Assembly (NCBI GenBank): GCA_019391515.1
Contig: JAHXQP010000007.1
Location: forward strand, 120,817-184,816
Reading direction: 5' to 3'
DNA: 64,000 nucleotides
Source of the DNA: Clostridiaceae bacterium
GTDB taxonomy: Bacteria; Bacillota; Clostridia; Tissierellales; Sporanaerobacteraceae
A model generated the notes under the pieces. That model had not been told where the DNA came from. It ran no database searches and saw only the letters and a program-made list of their open reading frames with translations. Below are positions 57,425 through 64,000 of the stretch, in pieces. The position numbers were made by a program, and so were the translations under genes. Position 1 is the stretch's first letter; every line of letters begins with the position of its first letter.

Positions 57425-57456
57425 AAAGGTGGTGAATCCAGTTTAACTGGGTGTAA
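57425..57456 (+). promoter_or_regulatory. recA ribosome site with hairpin between Shine-Dalgarno and AUG
   Basis: AAAGGTGGTGA (57425-57435) is 22 bases from the recA ATG, too far for normal initiation. Between them CCAGTT-T-AACTGG (57438-57450) forms a 6-bp hairpin; folded, it shortens the distance to about nine bases. A weak GGGTG at 57449-57453 is the only nearer site. Confidence 0.5.
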
Positions 57457-58506
57457 ATGGCTGATAATAATGACAAACAAAAGGCACTAGATGTTGCTTT
57501 AAATCAAATAGAAAAACAGTTTGGTAAAGGTTCTATAATGAAATTAGGGGAAAATACTCATATGAACATTGAGGTAATTCCAACAGGTTCTTTAGATTTA
57601 GATATAGCATTAGGAATTGGCGGTCTTCCAAAAGGAAGGGTTATAGAAATATTTGGACCAGAATCCTCTGGTAAAACAACAGTGGCTCTTCATGCTATAG
57701 CAGAGGCACAAAAAAGAGGCGGTATTGCTGCATTTATAGATGCTGAGCACGCTTTAGATCCTATTTATGCAAAAAAATTAGGTGTGGACATTGATAATCT
57801 TATTGTATCTCAGCCCGATACAGGGGAGCAGGCACTAGAAATTGCAGAAGCATTAGTAAGAAGTGGTGCTGTAGATATTGTTGTAGTAGACTCTGTTGCT
57901 GCATTAGTTCCAAAAGCAGAAATAGAAGGTGAAATGGGAGATAGTCATGTAGGTTTACAAGCAAGGCTTATGTCTCAAGCTTTAAGAAAATTATCAGGTT
58001 CTATAAGCAAATCTCAAACTATTGCTATATTTATAAATCAACTAAGAGAAAAAGTGGGTATAATGTTTGGAAATCCGGAGACAACTACTGGAGGAAGAGC
58101 ACTAAAATTCTATTCTTCTGTAAGATTAGATGTAAGAAGAATAGAATCAATAAAACAAGGTGACAATATAATAGGAAATCGTACTAGAGTAAGGGTTGTT
58201 AAAAATAAAGTTGCCCCTCCTTTTAAGAAAGCGGAATTTGATATAATGTATGGAGAAGGAATATCAAAAGAAGGAAATATTTTAGATGTGGGAGTAGCTT
58301 CTGAAATTATCAATAAATCTGGTTCTTGGTATAGTTATGGTGAACATAGGCTAGGACAAGGTAGGGAAAATTCTAAGGATTTTCTAAAAGAAAACCCTAA
58401 AATATCACTAGAAATAGAAAATAAGATTAGAGAAAAATATGGTTTAACAAATACAAAAGAAAAGAAAAATAATGTAACTGAATCTGAAAAAAAGAAAAAT
58501 AAGTAA
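57457..58506 (+). CDS. recA: Recombinase RecA
   Basis: Predicted 349-residue protein. It has the N-terminal helix ([20 protein letters not shown]), Walker [19 protein letters not shown] (P-loop at about 67-74), [20 protein letters not shown], and the L2 loop region [20 protein letters not shown]; the C-terminus is Lys/Glu-rich and shorter in acid residues than in E. coli. It drives strand exchange and LexA cleavage. An in-frame TAA just before the ATG fixes the start. It is followed by a terminator and then by a split Rad50/Mre11-like cassette. Confidence 0.98.
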   Translation: MADNNDKQKALDVALNQIEKQFGKGSIMKLGENTHMNIEVIPTGSLDLDIALGIGGLPKGRVIEIFGPESSGKTTVALHAIAEAQKRGGIAAFIDAEHALDPIYAKKLGVDIDNLIVSQPDTGEQALEIAEALVRSGAVDIVVVDSVAALVPKAEIEGEMGDSHVGLQARLMSQALRKLSGSISKSQTIAIFINQLREKVGIMFGNPETTTGGRALKFYSSVRLDVRRIESIKQGDNIIGNRTRVRVVKNKVAPPFKKAEFDIMYGEGISKEGNILDVGVASEIINKSGSWYSYGEHRLGQGRENSKDFLKENPKISLEIENKIREKYGLTNTKEKKNNVTESEKKKNK

Positions 58507-58510
58507 AATA

Positions 58511-58550
58511 ATATTAAAACCTCCTTATACCTATAAGGAGGTTTTAATAT
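58511..58550 (+). terminator. Hairpin terminator after recA
   Basis: ATATTAAAACCTCCTTATA (58511-58529), CC, TATAAGGAGGTTTTAATAT (58532-58550): a perfect 19-bp inverted repeat whose 3' arm contains TTTTAATAT after the GC part. Only 16 bases separate it from the next gene, so the following cassette depends on read-through or an internal promoter. Confidence 0.75.
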
Positions 58551-58566
58551 AAGGGAGTGTTGATAT

Positions 58567-59550
58567 TTGAAAATATTGTTTTTTACAGATACACATATAA
58601 GAGGCACTACACCTAAAAATAGAAAGGATAATTTAGTTGAAACTCTAGAGAAAAAATTTCATGAAATATTATCAATTTCTAAGAAGCATAATGTAGATTA
58701 TATTTTACATGGAGGAGATTTATTTGATAGACCAGATGTTTCTGTATCTATTGTAAGTAAATTTGCTTCTATATTAAATAAATTCCAAGTGCCCATATAT
58801 ATGATTTGTGGAAATCATGATATATATGGGCACAATCCTGACACTATAAATAGGACTATGCTAGGTTTATTCAATTCTATAGAAATTATAAATCTGATAG
58901 ATGAAAACGAAGTGATTTTTTTAGAAAAGGATAATATCACGGTGCAATTAACAGGACAGCCATATACATATAACATTGATGACAAAAACAGTTTATGTAA
59001 ATATATTGTAAAAGATGTAGATCCAAGAGCTAATTACTCTATTCATATGGTACATGGTATGCTATTAGATAAGCCATTTATAAAGGGGATACCTTATACA
59101 CTAATAGATGATATAAAATCTACTAAAGCAGATATCACCCTTTCTGGACATTATCATTCAGGATTTGGTATCATAAAATCAGAAAACAAATACTTTGTTA
59201 ATCCGGGCAGCCTAATTCGAATAACAAATAGTCTTAAAGAAATAGAAAGGACACCAGCAGTAGTTTTAATTGAAATAGATAATAATATTGATATAAAGCT
59301 TATCCCATTAGAAATAGCATTGCCTGGAGAAGAGATATTAGATAGGGAAAAAATCGAAACTTTTATTTTCAAAAATGAAAAATTAGTTCAATTTAAACAA
59401 TCTATAGATTCAACTACCAATTTTGAAAAACTGGATATCAATGAAGTCTTGCTGGAAGTATCTACAGCCGAAGGTGTTTCTGAAAATATAAAAGAAGAAG
59501 CATTAAAAAGAATTGCATCTTCTCAAATGAAAAATTTAGGAGATGATTAA
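58567..59550 (+). CDS. Mre11/SbcD-like metallophosphoesterase
   Basis: Predicted 327-residue protein starting at TTG behind AAGGGAGTG. All five calcineurin-type metal motifs are present: FTDTHIRG (I), HGGDLFDRP (II), ICGNHDIYG (III), VHGMLLD (IV) and LSGHYHSGF (V). A C-terminal cap of about 90 residues (about 235-327) is helical and could dock an ATPase coiled coil. This is the architecture of Mre11/SbcD and phage gp47 nucleases. The next genes encode a split Rad50-like ATPase, strongly supporting a nuclease-ATPase complex. It differs from the family's usual partner arrangement with a single sbcC gene. Confidence 0.85.
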   Translation: MKILFFTDTHIRGTTPKNRKDNLVETLEKKFHEILSISKKHNVDYILHGGDLFDRPDVSVSIVSKFASILNKFQVPIYMICGNHDIYGHNPDTINRTMLGLFNSIEIINLIDENEVIFLEKDNITVQLTGQPYTYNIDDKNSLCKYIVKDVDPRANYSIHMVHGMLLDKPFIKGIPYTLIDDIKSTKADITLSGHYHSGFGIIKSENKYFVNPGSLIRITNSLKEIERTPAVVLIEIDNNIDIKLIPLEIALPGEEILDREKIETFIFKNEKLVQFKQSIDSTTNFEKLDINEVLLEVSTAEGVSENIKEEALKRIASSQMKNLGDD

Positions 59551-59553
59551 AAA

Positions 59554-60996
59554 ATGAAATATATTAAGAAAGTAGTTTTAGAGAATTTTCAATCTCACAA
59601 ATATACAGAATTAGAATTTGATGAACGTTTGAATGTTATAGTTGGTCCTTCGGATCAAGGTAAAAGTGCTATAATTAGAGGAGTTAAATGGGCACTTTTT
59701 AACGAACCCTCTGGTAATTTCTTTATAAGAGAAGGAGAAAATGACTGCAGCGTAACTATAGTATTTAATGATAATACTAAAATAAAAAGGTATAAAAGTA
59801 AAAGCAAAAACTTATATTATCTTTATGATAGTGAAAATAAGGAGCAAATTTTCGAAGGTTTCGGGACCAATGTTCCTCATGAAATAATAGAAGCAACCAA
59901 TATTAGAAAAGTATATTTAGATGGCAAACAAACTAATTCTATAAATATAAGTGATCAATTAGAAGGACCTTTTCTATTATCTGAAAAAACTGCAACAAGA
60001 GCCAATGCAATTGGAAGATTAGTAGGAGTTCATATAGTAGATGATGCTGTTGGAGATACTTTAAAAGATATAAGAAACTTAAATCTATCTAAACGAACCC
60101 TAACGGAACAATTAAATAAATTGGAGGAGAATTTAAAAGAATATGATTATCTAAAGCAACTACAAAAAAAAGTAGAAAGATTGGAAAAAATAAAGATTAA
60201 AATAAAAGAATTAGAAGATAAAGTAGGAAAATTAAAAAATATAAAAATAAAGTATGTTGATACAAAAAAACAAATATCTGATACACAAAAATTAACTGAC
60301 GAATTAAATGGTATAGATTTAGTAGAAAATATTGCTAATAATTTAAATGCAAAGGTGAAAATATATAGCCTTATGAATAATAAACGAAAACACTTATTAG
60401 AAATTGACAAAAGTATTTGTTATAATGTAAATATAATAAATTCTCTTAAAAGTTTAAATCGATCAAATCAATTTATTATAGAATTAGAGGACAAGGTATA
60501 TAAGAAAAGAAGATTAGAAATTATAAATGCAAGCTATAAAGCTGTATTAGAAAATATAATGATAAATAATAATATTGCAAATAAATTAGAAAATATTGAT
60601 ATTGTAGAATCAAAAACTTCTACTATATATGAAGATAGTAAAAAACTTATGGAACTAAAAACGATTAATAAAAAATTTTATGAAAATAATATTAGAACAA
60701 CTTACGGAGTTAATTATTTGGAAAAGTTCTCAAAATTAGATCAAGCAGGTAACATTCTATATAGCCTTGAAAAGAAAGTATCTAATTTATTAAGCCTAGT
60801 GAATATAAAAAAGAAAACTTCATTTATTCAATCTGAATTAGGTTTAACTGCGAGAAATATTGAAAAAGAAAATTTACAAATAAAAAAGCTTCTTGAAGAA
60901 TATAAAAAATTATTGGAACAATTTGAAGTATGTCCAGTATGTTTTCATAAAATAGATAATAAAACCATAGAAGAAATAATAATTAACTATAGTTAG
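59554..60996 (+). CDS. Rad50/SbcC-like ATPase, N-terminal half with zinc hook
   Basis: Predicted 480-residue protein. The N-terminal lobe has LENFQSHKYTELEF and Walker A VGPSDQGKSAIIRG (residues 31-38), typical of SMC/Rad50 proteins. Residues of about 165-455 are a long, Lys/Glu/Asn-rich coiled coil. CPVC at 460-463 is a half zinc hook, and the chain ends only 17 residues later. No signature motif, Walker B or H-loop is present, so it cannot hydrolyse ATP alone. The missing half is encoded 270 bases downstream. It begins four bases after the nuclease gene. The stop falls at the hook rather than at random, suggesting natural splitting and not gene decay. Confidence 0.8.
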   Translation: MKYIKKVVLENFQSHKYTELEFDERLNVIVGPSDQGKSAIIRGVKWALFNEPSGNFFIREGENDCSVTIVFNDNTKIKRYKSKSKNLYYLYDSENKEQIFEGFGTNVPHEIIEATNIRKVYLDGKQTNSINISDQLEGPFLLSEKTATRANAIGRLVGVHIVDDAVGDTLKDIRNLNLSKRTLTEQLNKLEENLKEYDYLKQLQKKVERLEKIKIKIKELEDKVGKLKNIKIKYVDTKKQISDTQKLTDELNGIDLVENIANNLNAKVKIYSLMNNKRKHLLEIDKSICYNVNIINSLKSLNRSNQFIIELEDKVYKKRRLEIINASYKAVLENIMINNNIANKLENIDIVESKTSTIYEDSKKLMELKTINKKFYENNIRTTYGVNYLEKFSKLDQAGNILYSLEKKVSNLLSLVNIKKKTSFIQSELGLTARNIEKENLQIKKLLEEYKKLLEQFEVCPVCFHKIDNKTIEEIIINYS

Positions 60997-61007
60997 GGAG
61001 GGTAGAA

Positions 61008-61259
61008 ATGACTAATTATGAAAAAGAACTAGGAGTGTTGAAAAAAGATCTTGAAAAAGCTAAGTCTTTAAAATATAAAGCAGAAGCAAGATTGGAACAA
61101 TTAAACAAGCAACAAGAAGAAATTATTGAAGAATTAAAGGAATTGGGAGTTAATCCCAATGAATTAGATGAAGAGATTGAAAAATTAACTAAAGAAATAA
61201 ATGATTTGTTTAAAGAAGCTAATGAAATGCTACCAAAAGATATATTAGAAAAGAAGTGA
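61008..61259 (+). CDS. Short coiled-coil protein of the split Rad50-like cassette
   Basis: Predicted 83-residue, strongly charged helical protein with heptad-like repeats (EKELGVLKKDLEKAKSLKY, ARLEQLNKQQEEIIEELKEL), a possible turn at GVNPNELDEE, and a second helix. No enzymatic motif. A GGGAGGG site precedes the ATG, and the gene is 11 bases after the N-half and six before the C-half of the ATPase. It may pair with the coiled coil of either half, acting as a piece of the return arm or as a clamp; this is inference from context. Confidence 0.7.
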   Translation: MTNYEKELGVLKKDLEKAKSLKYKAEARLEQLNKQQEEIIEELKELGVNPNELDEEIEKLTKEINDLFKEANEMLPKDILEKK

Positions 61260-61265
61260 TAAACG

Positions 61266-61922
61266 ATGATTGAAAATTATTCAGATTTAGAAAACAAAAT
61301 AGAATATATAAATAATTTTTTGTCGAGAGAATCTGGAAAAAGAGATAAAATTTTAGAACAAATAAAAGATATTTCTGCAGATCTATCTAACATTAGTGAA
61401 AATGTGGAAGTATTGGAAAAAGTCAATATATTACTTCAAAAAACTTCTGAATATGCAAGGGGACAAGCAAAAAAACAAATTGAGGTTATAGTTTCTAATT
61501 GTCTTCAATATATATTTGACTCTAATATGGAATTTATTATTGAGATTGAAGAGTTATATGGAAAGCCTAATGCTGAATTTTATGTTATCACAAAAGAAGG
61601 AAAAAATATTATAAAAACTAAGCCAGAGCTTTCTAGAGGAGGAGGCGTAGTTGATATAATTTCTTTAGCTCTTAGGATTTCCTTTCTTCAGGTGCATAAA
61701 CCATTTATACATGGACCATTAATACTAGATGAACCTGCTAAACATGTTAGTGAAGATTTCATTTTCAATGTTGCAGATTTTCTAAAAAGAACTTCTGAAA
61801 TGTTTGGTAGGCAAATTATCATGGTAACTCATAATAATCATTTATCATCAGTTAGTACAAACTCTTATAGAGTTCAATTAAAAGGAACTGAAAGTACAGT
61901 AGAGAAAGTTACTCCCAATTAA
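61266..61922 (+). CDS. Rad50/SbcC-like ATPase, C-terminal half
   Basis: Predicted 218-residue protein. The first 70 residues are coiled coil. The rest is the C-terminal lobe of an SMC/Rad50 ATPase: a signature motif of unusual form (ELSRGGGVVDIISLALR, about 121-137), Walker B PLILDEPAKHVSED (about 150-163) and H-loop IIMVTHNNHL (about 189-198). Walker A is absent, complementing the gene at 59554. Together the two halves total about 700 residues, less than full SbcC (about 1050) and more than phage gp46 (560). It is the last gene of the cassette. Confidence 0.8.
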   Translation: MIENYSDLENKIEYINNFLSRESGKRDKILEQIKDISADLSNISENVEVLEKVNILLQKTSEYARGQAKKQIEVIVSNCLQYIFDSNMEFIIEIEELYGKPNAEFYVITKEGKNIIKTKPELSRGGGVVDIISLALRISFLQVHKPFIHGPLILDEPAKHVSEDFIFNVADFLKRTSEMFGRQIIMVTHNNHLSSVSTNSYRVQLKGTESTVEKVTPN

Positions 61923-61926
61923 TTAC

Positions 61927-61955
61927 TTGACATACCCATATAAAAGTAATAAAAT
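61927..61955 (+). promoter_or_regulatory. Sigma-A promoter ahead of rny
   Basis: TTGACA (61927-61932), 17-base spacer, TAAAAT (61950-61955). The -35 is a full consensus match and starts five bases after the upstream stop. A leader of about 135 bases follows, containing a terminator-like hairpin. Confidence 0.8.
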
Positions 61956-61996
61956 AAAATCGTATGCAAGTCATATCAATGCGTAAATGTAGACTC

Positions 61997-62028
61997 TATA
62001 AACTGGGGCTACTCGGTTTATATTTTTA
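61997..62028 (+). terminator. Terminator-like hairpin in the rny leader
   Basis: TATAAACTGGG (61997-62007), loop GCTA, CTCGGTTTATA (62012-62022; two G-U pairs), then TTTTTA. It is placed after the rny promoter and 70 bases before the gene, so it may be an attenuator, or the end of a short RNA of roughly 65 bases. Confidence 0.55.
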
Positions 62029-62096
62029 TCATGAATTATTTAATTGAGAATGTGGTATGGAACTTGAAAAGTTAATAGAAATGGAGGTGCTGTGTT

Positions 62097-63626
62097 ATTG
62101 ACCCAATTAAACTAATTATAAGTGCTGCTATAGGAATTATTGTTGGTTTTTATATAAGAAAGACTATAGCTGAAGGTAAAATTAATAATGCAGAAAAAAT
62201 AGCAGAGAAAATAGTAAGTGATGGAAAAAGAGAAGTAGAAACTAAGAAAAAGGAAGTTCTTCTTGAAGCCAAAGAAGAAATCCATATACTAAGAAATGAT
62301 ATTGAAAAAGAAAACAGAGAAAGAAGAAATGAGATTCAAAGGTTAGAAAGAAGATTAGTTAATAGAGAAGAGACTATAGATAGAAAAAGCGAGTCTTTAG
62401 AAAAAAAAGAGGAACTCATAGCAAGAAAAGCTAAAGAGTTAAAACAAAAAGAAAGCTTAATAGAAGAACTCTATGATAAGCAAGTTGAAGAACTTGAAAG
62501 GTTGTCCGGATTGACTTCGGAAGAAGCAAAAGAACTTCTGCTAAATGATATAAAGAAAGACATTGTTCATGAATCTGCTATAATGATTAAAGAAACAGAA
62601 AATAGAGCAAAAGAAGAAGCAGAAAAAAAAGCAAGAGAAATCATTTCTTGTGCTATTCAGAAGTGTGCTGCTGATCATGTAGCTGAAACTACCGTTACCG
62701 TTGTTCCTTTACCAAATGATGAAATGAAAGGTAGAATAATAGGAAGGGAAGGTAGAAATATTAGAACATTAGAAACATTAACCGGAATAGATTTAATAAT
62801 AGATGATACTCCTGAAGCTGTAGTTTTATCTGGTTTTGATCCTATAAGAAGAGAGGTAGCTAGAATCGCTCTTGAAAAATTAATTGTAGATGGAAGAATT
62901 CATCCAGCAAGAATAGAAGAGATGGTTGATAAAGCGAAAAAAGAAGTAGATAATATTATACGTGAAGAAGGAGAACAAGCAGCTTTTGAAACTGGAGTTC
63001 ATGGTTTACATCACGAGCTTATAAAATTACTTGGTAGGCTTAAATATAGAACAAGCTATGGTCAAAATGTATTAAGACACTCTATAGAAGTTTCTCATTT
63101 AGCGGGAGTTATGGCAGCTGAATTAGGTGCAGATATAAGAGTATCTAAAAGAGCAGGTCTACTTCATGATATAGGTAAGGCCGTAGATCATGAAGTAGAA
63201 GGTCCACATGTAGCAATTGGTGTGGACTTATCTAGGAGATATAAAGAGTCTAAGGAAATACTTCATGCTATAGAGGCTCATCATGGTGATATTGAGCCAC
63301 AAACTGTAGAAGCTGTATTAGTCCAAGCTGCCGATGCTATTTCAGCAGCTAGACCTGGTGCTAGGCGAGAAACTCTAGAAGCATATATTAAAAGACTTGA
63401 AAAGTTAGAAGAAATAGCTAACTCTTTTGATGGTATAGAGAAATCTTATGCTATACAAGCAGGTCGTGAAGTGAGAATAATGGTCAAGCCAGAATTAATA
63501 AATGACGATGAAATAATGCATACTGCAAGAGAAATAGTAAAGAGAATTGAAGCCGAGCTTGACTATCCAGGACAAATAAAAGTAAATGTAATTAGAGAGA
63601 CTAGAGCTGTAGAATATGCCAAATAG
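62097..63626 (+). CDS. rny: Ribonuclease Y (ATT start or frameshifted N-terminus)
   Basis: Predicted 509-residue endoribonuclease. An N-terminal membrane helix (about 5-20, [16 protein letters not shown]), a long charged coiled coil (about 25-160), KH domain ([16 protein letters not shown], about 209-224) and HD domain ([14 protein letters not shown], about 350-363) match the RNase Y layout. It initiates mRNA decay at the membrane. The frame is open from 62079 after a TAG, yet has no ATG, GTG or TTG before 62502, which would delete anchor and coiled coil. ATT 62097 lies nine bases from GGAGG and gives the family's expected N-terminus (x-DPIKLI). Alternatively one base is missing near 62102 and TTG 62099 is the start. 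Confidence 0.9.
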   Translation: MDPIKLIISAAIGIIVGFYIRKTIAEGKINNAEKIAEKIVSDGKREVETKKKEVLLEAKEEIHILRNDIEKENRERRNEIQRLERRLVNREETIDRKSESLEKKEELIARKAKELKQKESLIEELYDKQVEELERLSGLTSEEAKELLLNDIKKDIVHESAIMIKETENRAKEEAEKKAREIISCAIQKCAADHVAETTVTVVPLPNDEMKGRIIGREGRNIRTLETLTGIDLIIDDTPEAVVLSGFDPIRREVARIALEKLIVDGRIHPARIEEMVDKAKKEVDNIIREEGEQAAFETGVHGLHHELIKLLGRLKYRTSYGQNVLRHSIEVSHLAGVMAAELGADIRVSKRAGLLHDIGKAVDHEVEGPHVAIGVDLSRRYKESKEILHAIEAHHGDIEPQTVEAVLVQAADAISAARPGARRETLEAYIKRLEKLEEIANSFDGIEKSYAIQAGREVRIMVKPELINDDEIMHTAREIVKRIEAELDYPGQIKVNVIRETRAVEYAK

Positions 63627-63698
63627 TTTGCAACAACGGAATGTTATGGTAGCTAATGAAAAAAATATATTATTTTTTAAAAAACTTCAAAATAAAAG

Positions 63699-63723
63699 AG
63701 GAATTTTCTATTATTTGTAGAAT
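63699..63723 (+). promoter_or_regulatory. Sigma-H promoter of spoVS
   Basis: AGGAATT (63699-63705), 13-base spacer, AGAAT (63719-63723) fit the sigma-H consensus AGGAWWT-N12-14-RGAAT. B. subtilis spoVS is known to be sigma-H dependent. It lies 55 bases before the spoVS start in a 151-base AT-rich intergenic region. Confidence 0.7.
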
Positions 63724-63777
63724 AAAGAATATATATAATATATAAATAAAATAATATAGGTAGAGGGGGCTATTTTA

Positions 63778-64000
63778 ATGGATGTATTAAAAGTATCAGC
63801 AAAATCAAGTCCAAATTCTGTTGCAGGAGCACTAGCAGGAGTTTTAAGAGAAAAAGGTGCTGCTGAAATTCAAGCTATAGGAGCAGGGGCATTGAACCAA
63901 GCTGTTAAAGCAGTTGCTATTGCTAGAGGATTTGTTGCTCCAAGTGGAATGGATCTTATTTGTATACCAGCATTTACCGACATTGAAATTGATGGTGAAG
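63778..64000 (+). CDS. spoVS: Stage V sporulation protein S (3' truncated by window end)
   Basis: The first 74 residues of a protein that is normally about 86 long are visible. They match SpoVS almost throughout: DVLKVSAKSSPNSVAGALAG, GAAEIQAIGAGALNQAVKA and VAIARGFVAPSGMDLICIPA. This is an Alba-like fold protein needed for spore coat/cortex progression. A TAGAGGGGG ribosome site precedes the ATG. It follows rny as in Bacillus, but the ymdB phosphodiesterase gene between them there is absent. Confidence 0.96.
   Translation, partial: MDVLKVSAKSSPNSVAGALAGVLREKGAAEIQAIGAGALNQAVKAVAIARGFVAPSGMDLICIPAFTDIEIDGE

Noticed and set aside
59554..61922. Split sbcC as a decayed pseudogene or sequencing frameshift
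   Set aside because: Each part has its own start and SD, motifs are intact, the break is at the hook, and a separate coiled-coil gene lies between.
62081..62101. Six-codon frame ATG-GAG-GTG-CTG-TGT-TAT-TGA over the rny ribosome site
   Set aside because: It has no SD of its own and its codons are the rny SD; kept only as context for the ATT start.
62502..63626. rny as a 374-residue protein starting at TTG 62502
   Set aside because: Would lose membrane anchor and coiled coil, whose frame upstream is intact and family-like.
1..64000. Minus-strand open frames (for example 17110-17751, 23488-24069, 19147-19446)
   Set aside because: They are opposite strongly conserved genes, lack ribosome sites and have hydrophobic Ser/Ile/Phe-rich translations typical of antisense AT-rich DNA.
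1..64000. CRISPR arrays, tRNA or rRNA genes, insertion sequences, prophage
   Set aside because: No spaced repeats, cloverleaf sequences, transposase or integrase motifs were seen.

Overview
The window is a low-GC (AT-rich) Firmicute chromosome segment. All 67 supported genes lie on the + strand. Gene order closely follows the Bacillus subtilis fla/che to recA-rny-spoVS arc, and single-copy clostridial-type genes (two-domain FliY, PolC with internal exonuclease, SpoVS, SpoIIIE, a YlmC/YmxH protein) point to a motile, spore-forming anaerobe of class Clostridia. The sequence style suggests a Tissierellales relative, but that last step is a guess. No rRNA, tRNA, CRISPR array, transposase or integrase was seen, and no gene-free stretch exceeds 300 bases.

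Region 1 (1-24958) is the downstream part of the large flagellar/chemotaxis operon. It opens with a 5'-truncated MotE-like gene, then fliK, flgD, a small flagellar operon gene, flgE, flbD, motA, motB, fliL, fliM, fliY, cheY, fliO, fliP, fliQ, fliR, flhB, flhA, flhF, flhG, a PilZ gene, cheB, cheA, cheW, cheC, cheD and sigD. It ends with a FapA-domain gene, a lysine-rich small protein and a SwrB-like membrane protein. Spacing is a few bases or overlapping nearly throughout. Together these encode the hook, export gate, stator, switch and signalling core.

Region 2 (about 24980-36100) starts with a clear sigma-A promoter and runs rpsB, tsf, pyrH, frr, uppS, cdsA, rseP, ispG, polC: translation, UMP kinase, isoprenoid/phospholipid synthesis, regulated proteolysis and replication. 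The dxr gene usually found between cdsA and rseP is absent. Region 3 (36200-45960) is the nusA/infB operon (rimP, nusA, rnpM, infB, rbfA, nrnA, truB, ribF) followed by rpsO with a structured leader and by pnp. Region 4 (46000-56100) holds a polysaccharide deacetylase-like gene, an M16 peptidase, dUTPase, ylmC/ymxH, aspartokinase, tepA, uppP, spoIIIE/ftsK, rimO and pgsA. Two copies of a conserved intergenic element with a TTATCAT-AA-ATGATAA palindrome precede the deacetylase and ylmC.

Region 5 (56134-64000) has cinA, then recA with a sigma-A promoter, a LexA/SOS box and an unusual SD-hairpin-AUG arrangement. Next comes the most interesting locus: a four-gene cassette with an Mre11/SbcD-like nuclease and a Rad50/SbcC-like ATPase split into two genes. 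One half carries Walker A and ends just after the zinc hook; the other carries signature, Walker B and H-loop. A short coiled-coil gene sits between them. The cassette occupies the space between recA and rny. RNase Y (rny) follows. Its reading frame has no ATG/GTG/TTG start for its membrane anchor; an ATT codon at ideal distance from a strong Shine-Dalgarno is the only plausible start, unless a base is missing from the sequence. The window ends inside spoVS, which has a good sigma-H promoter.
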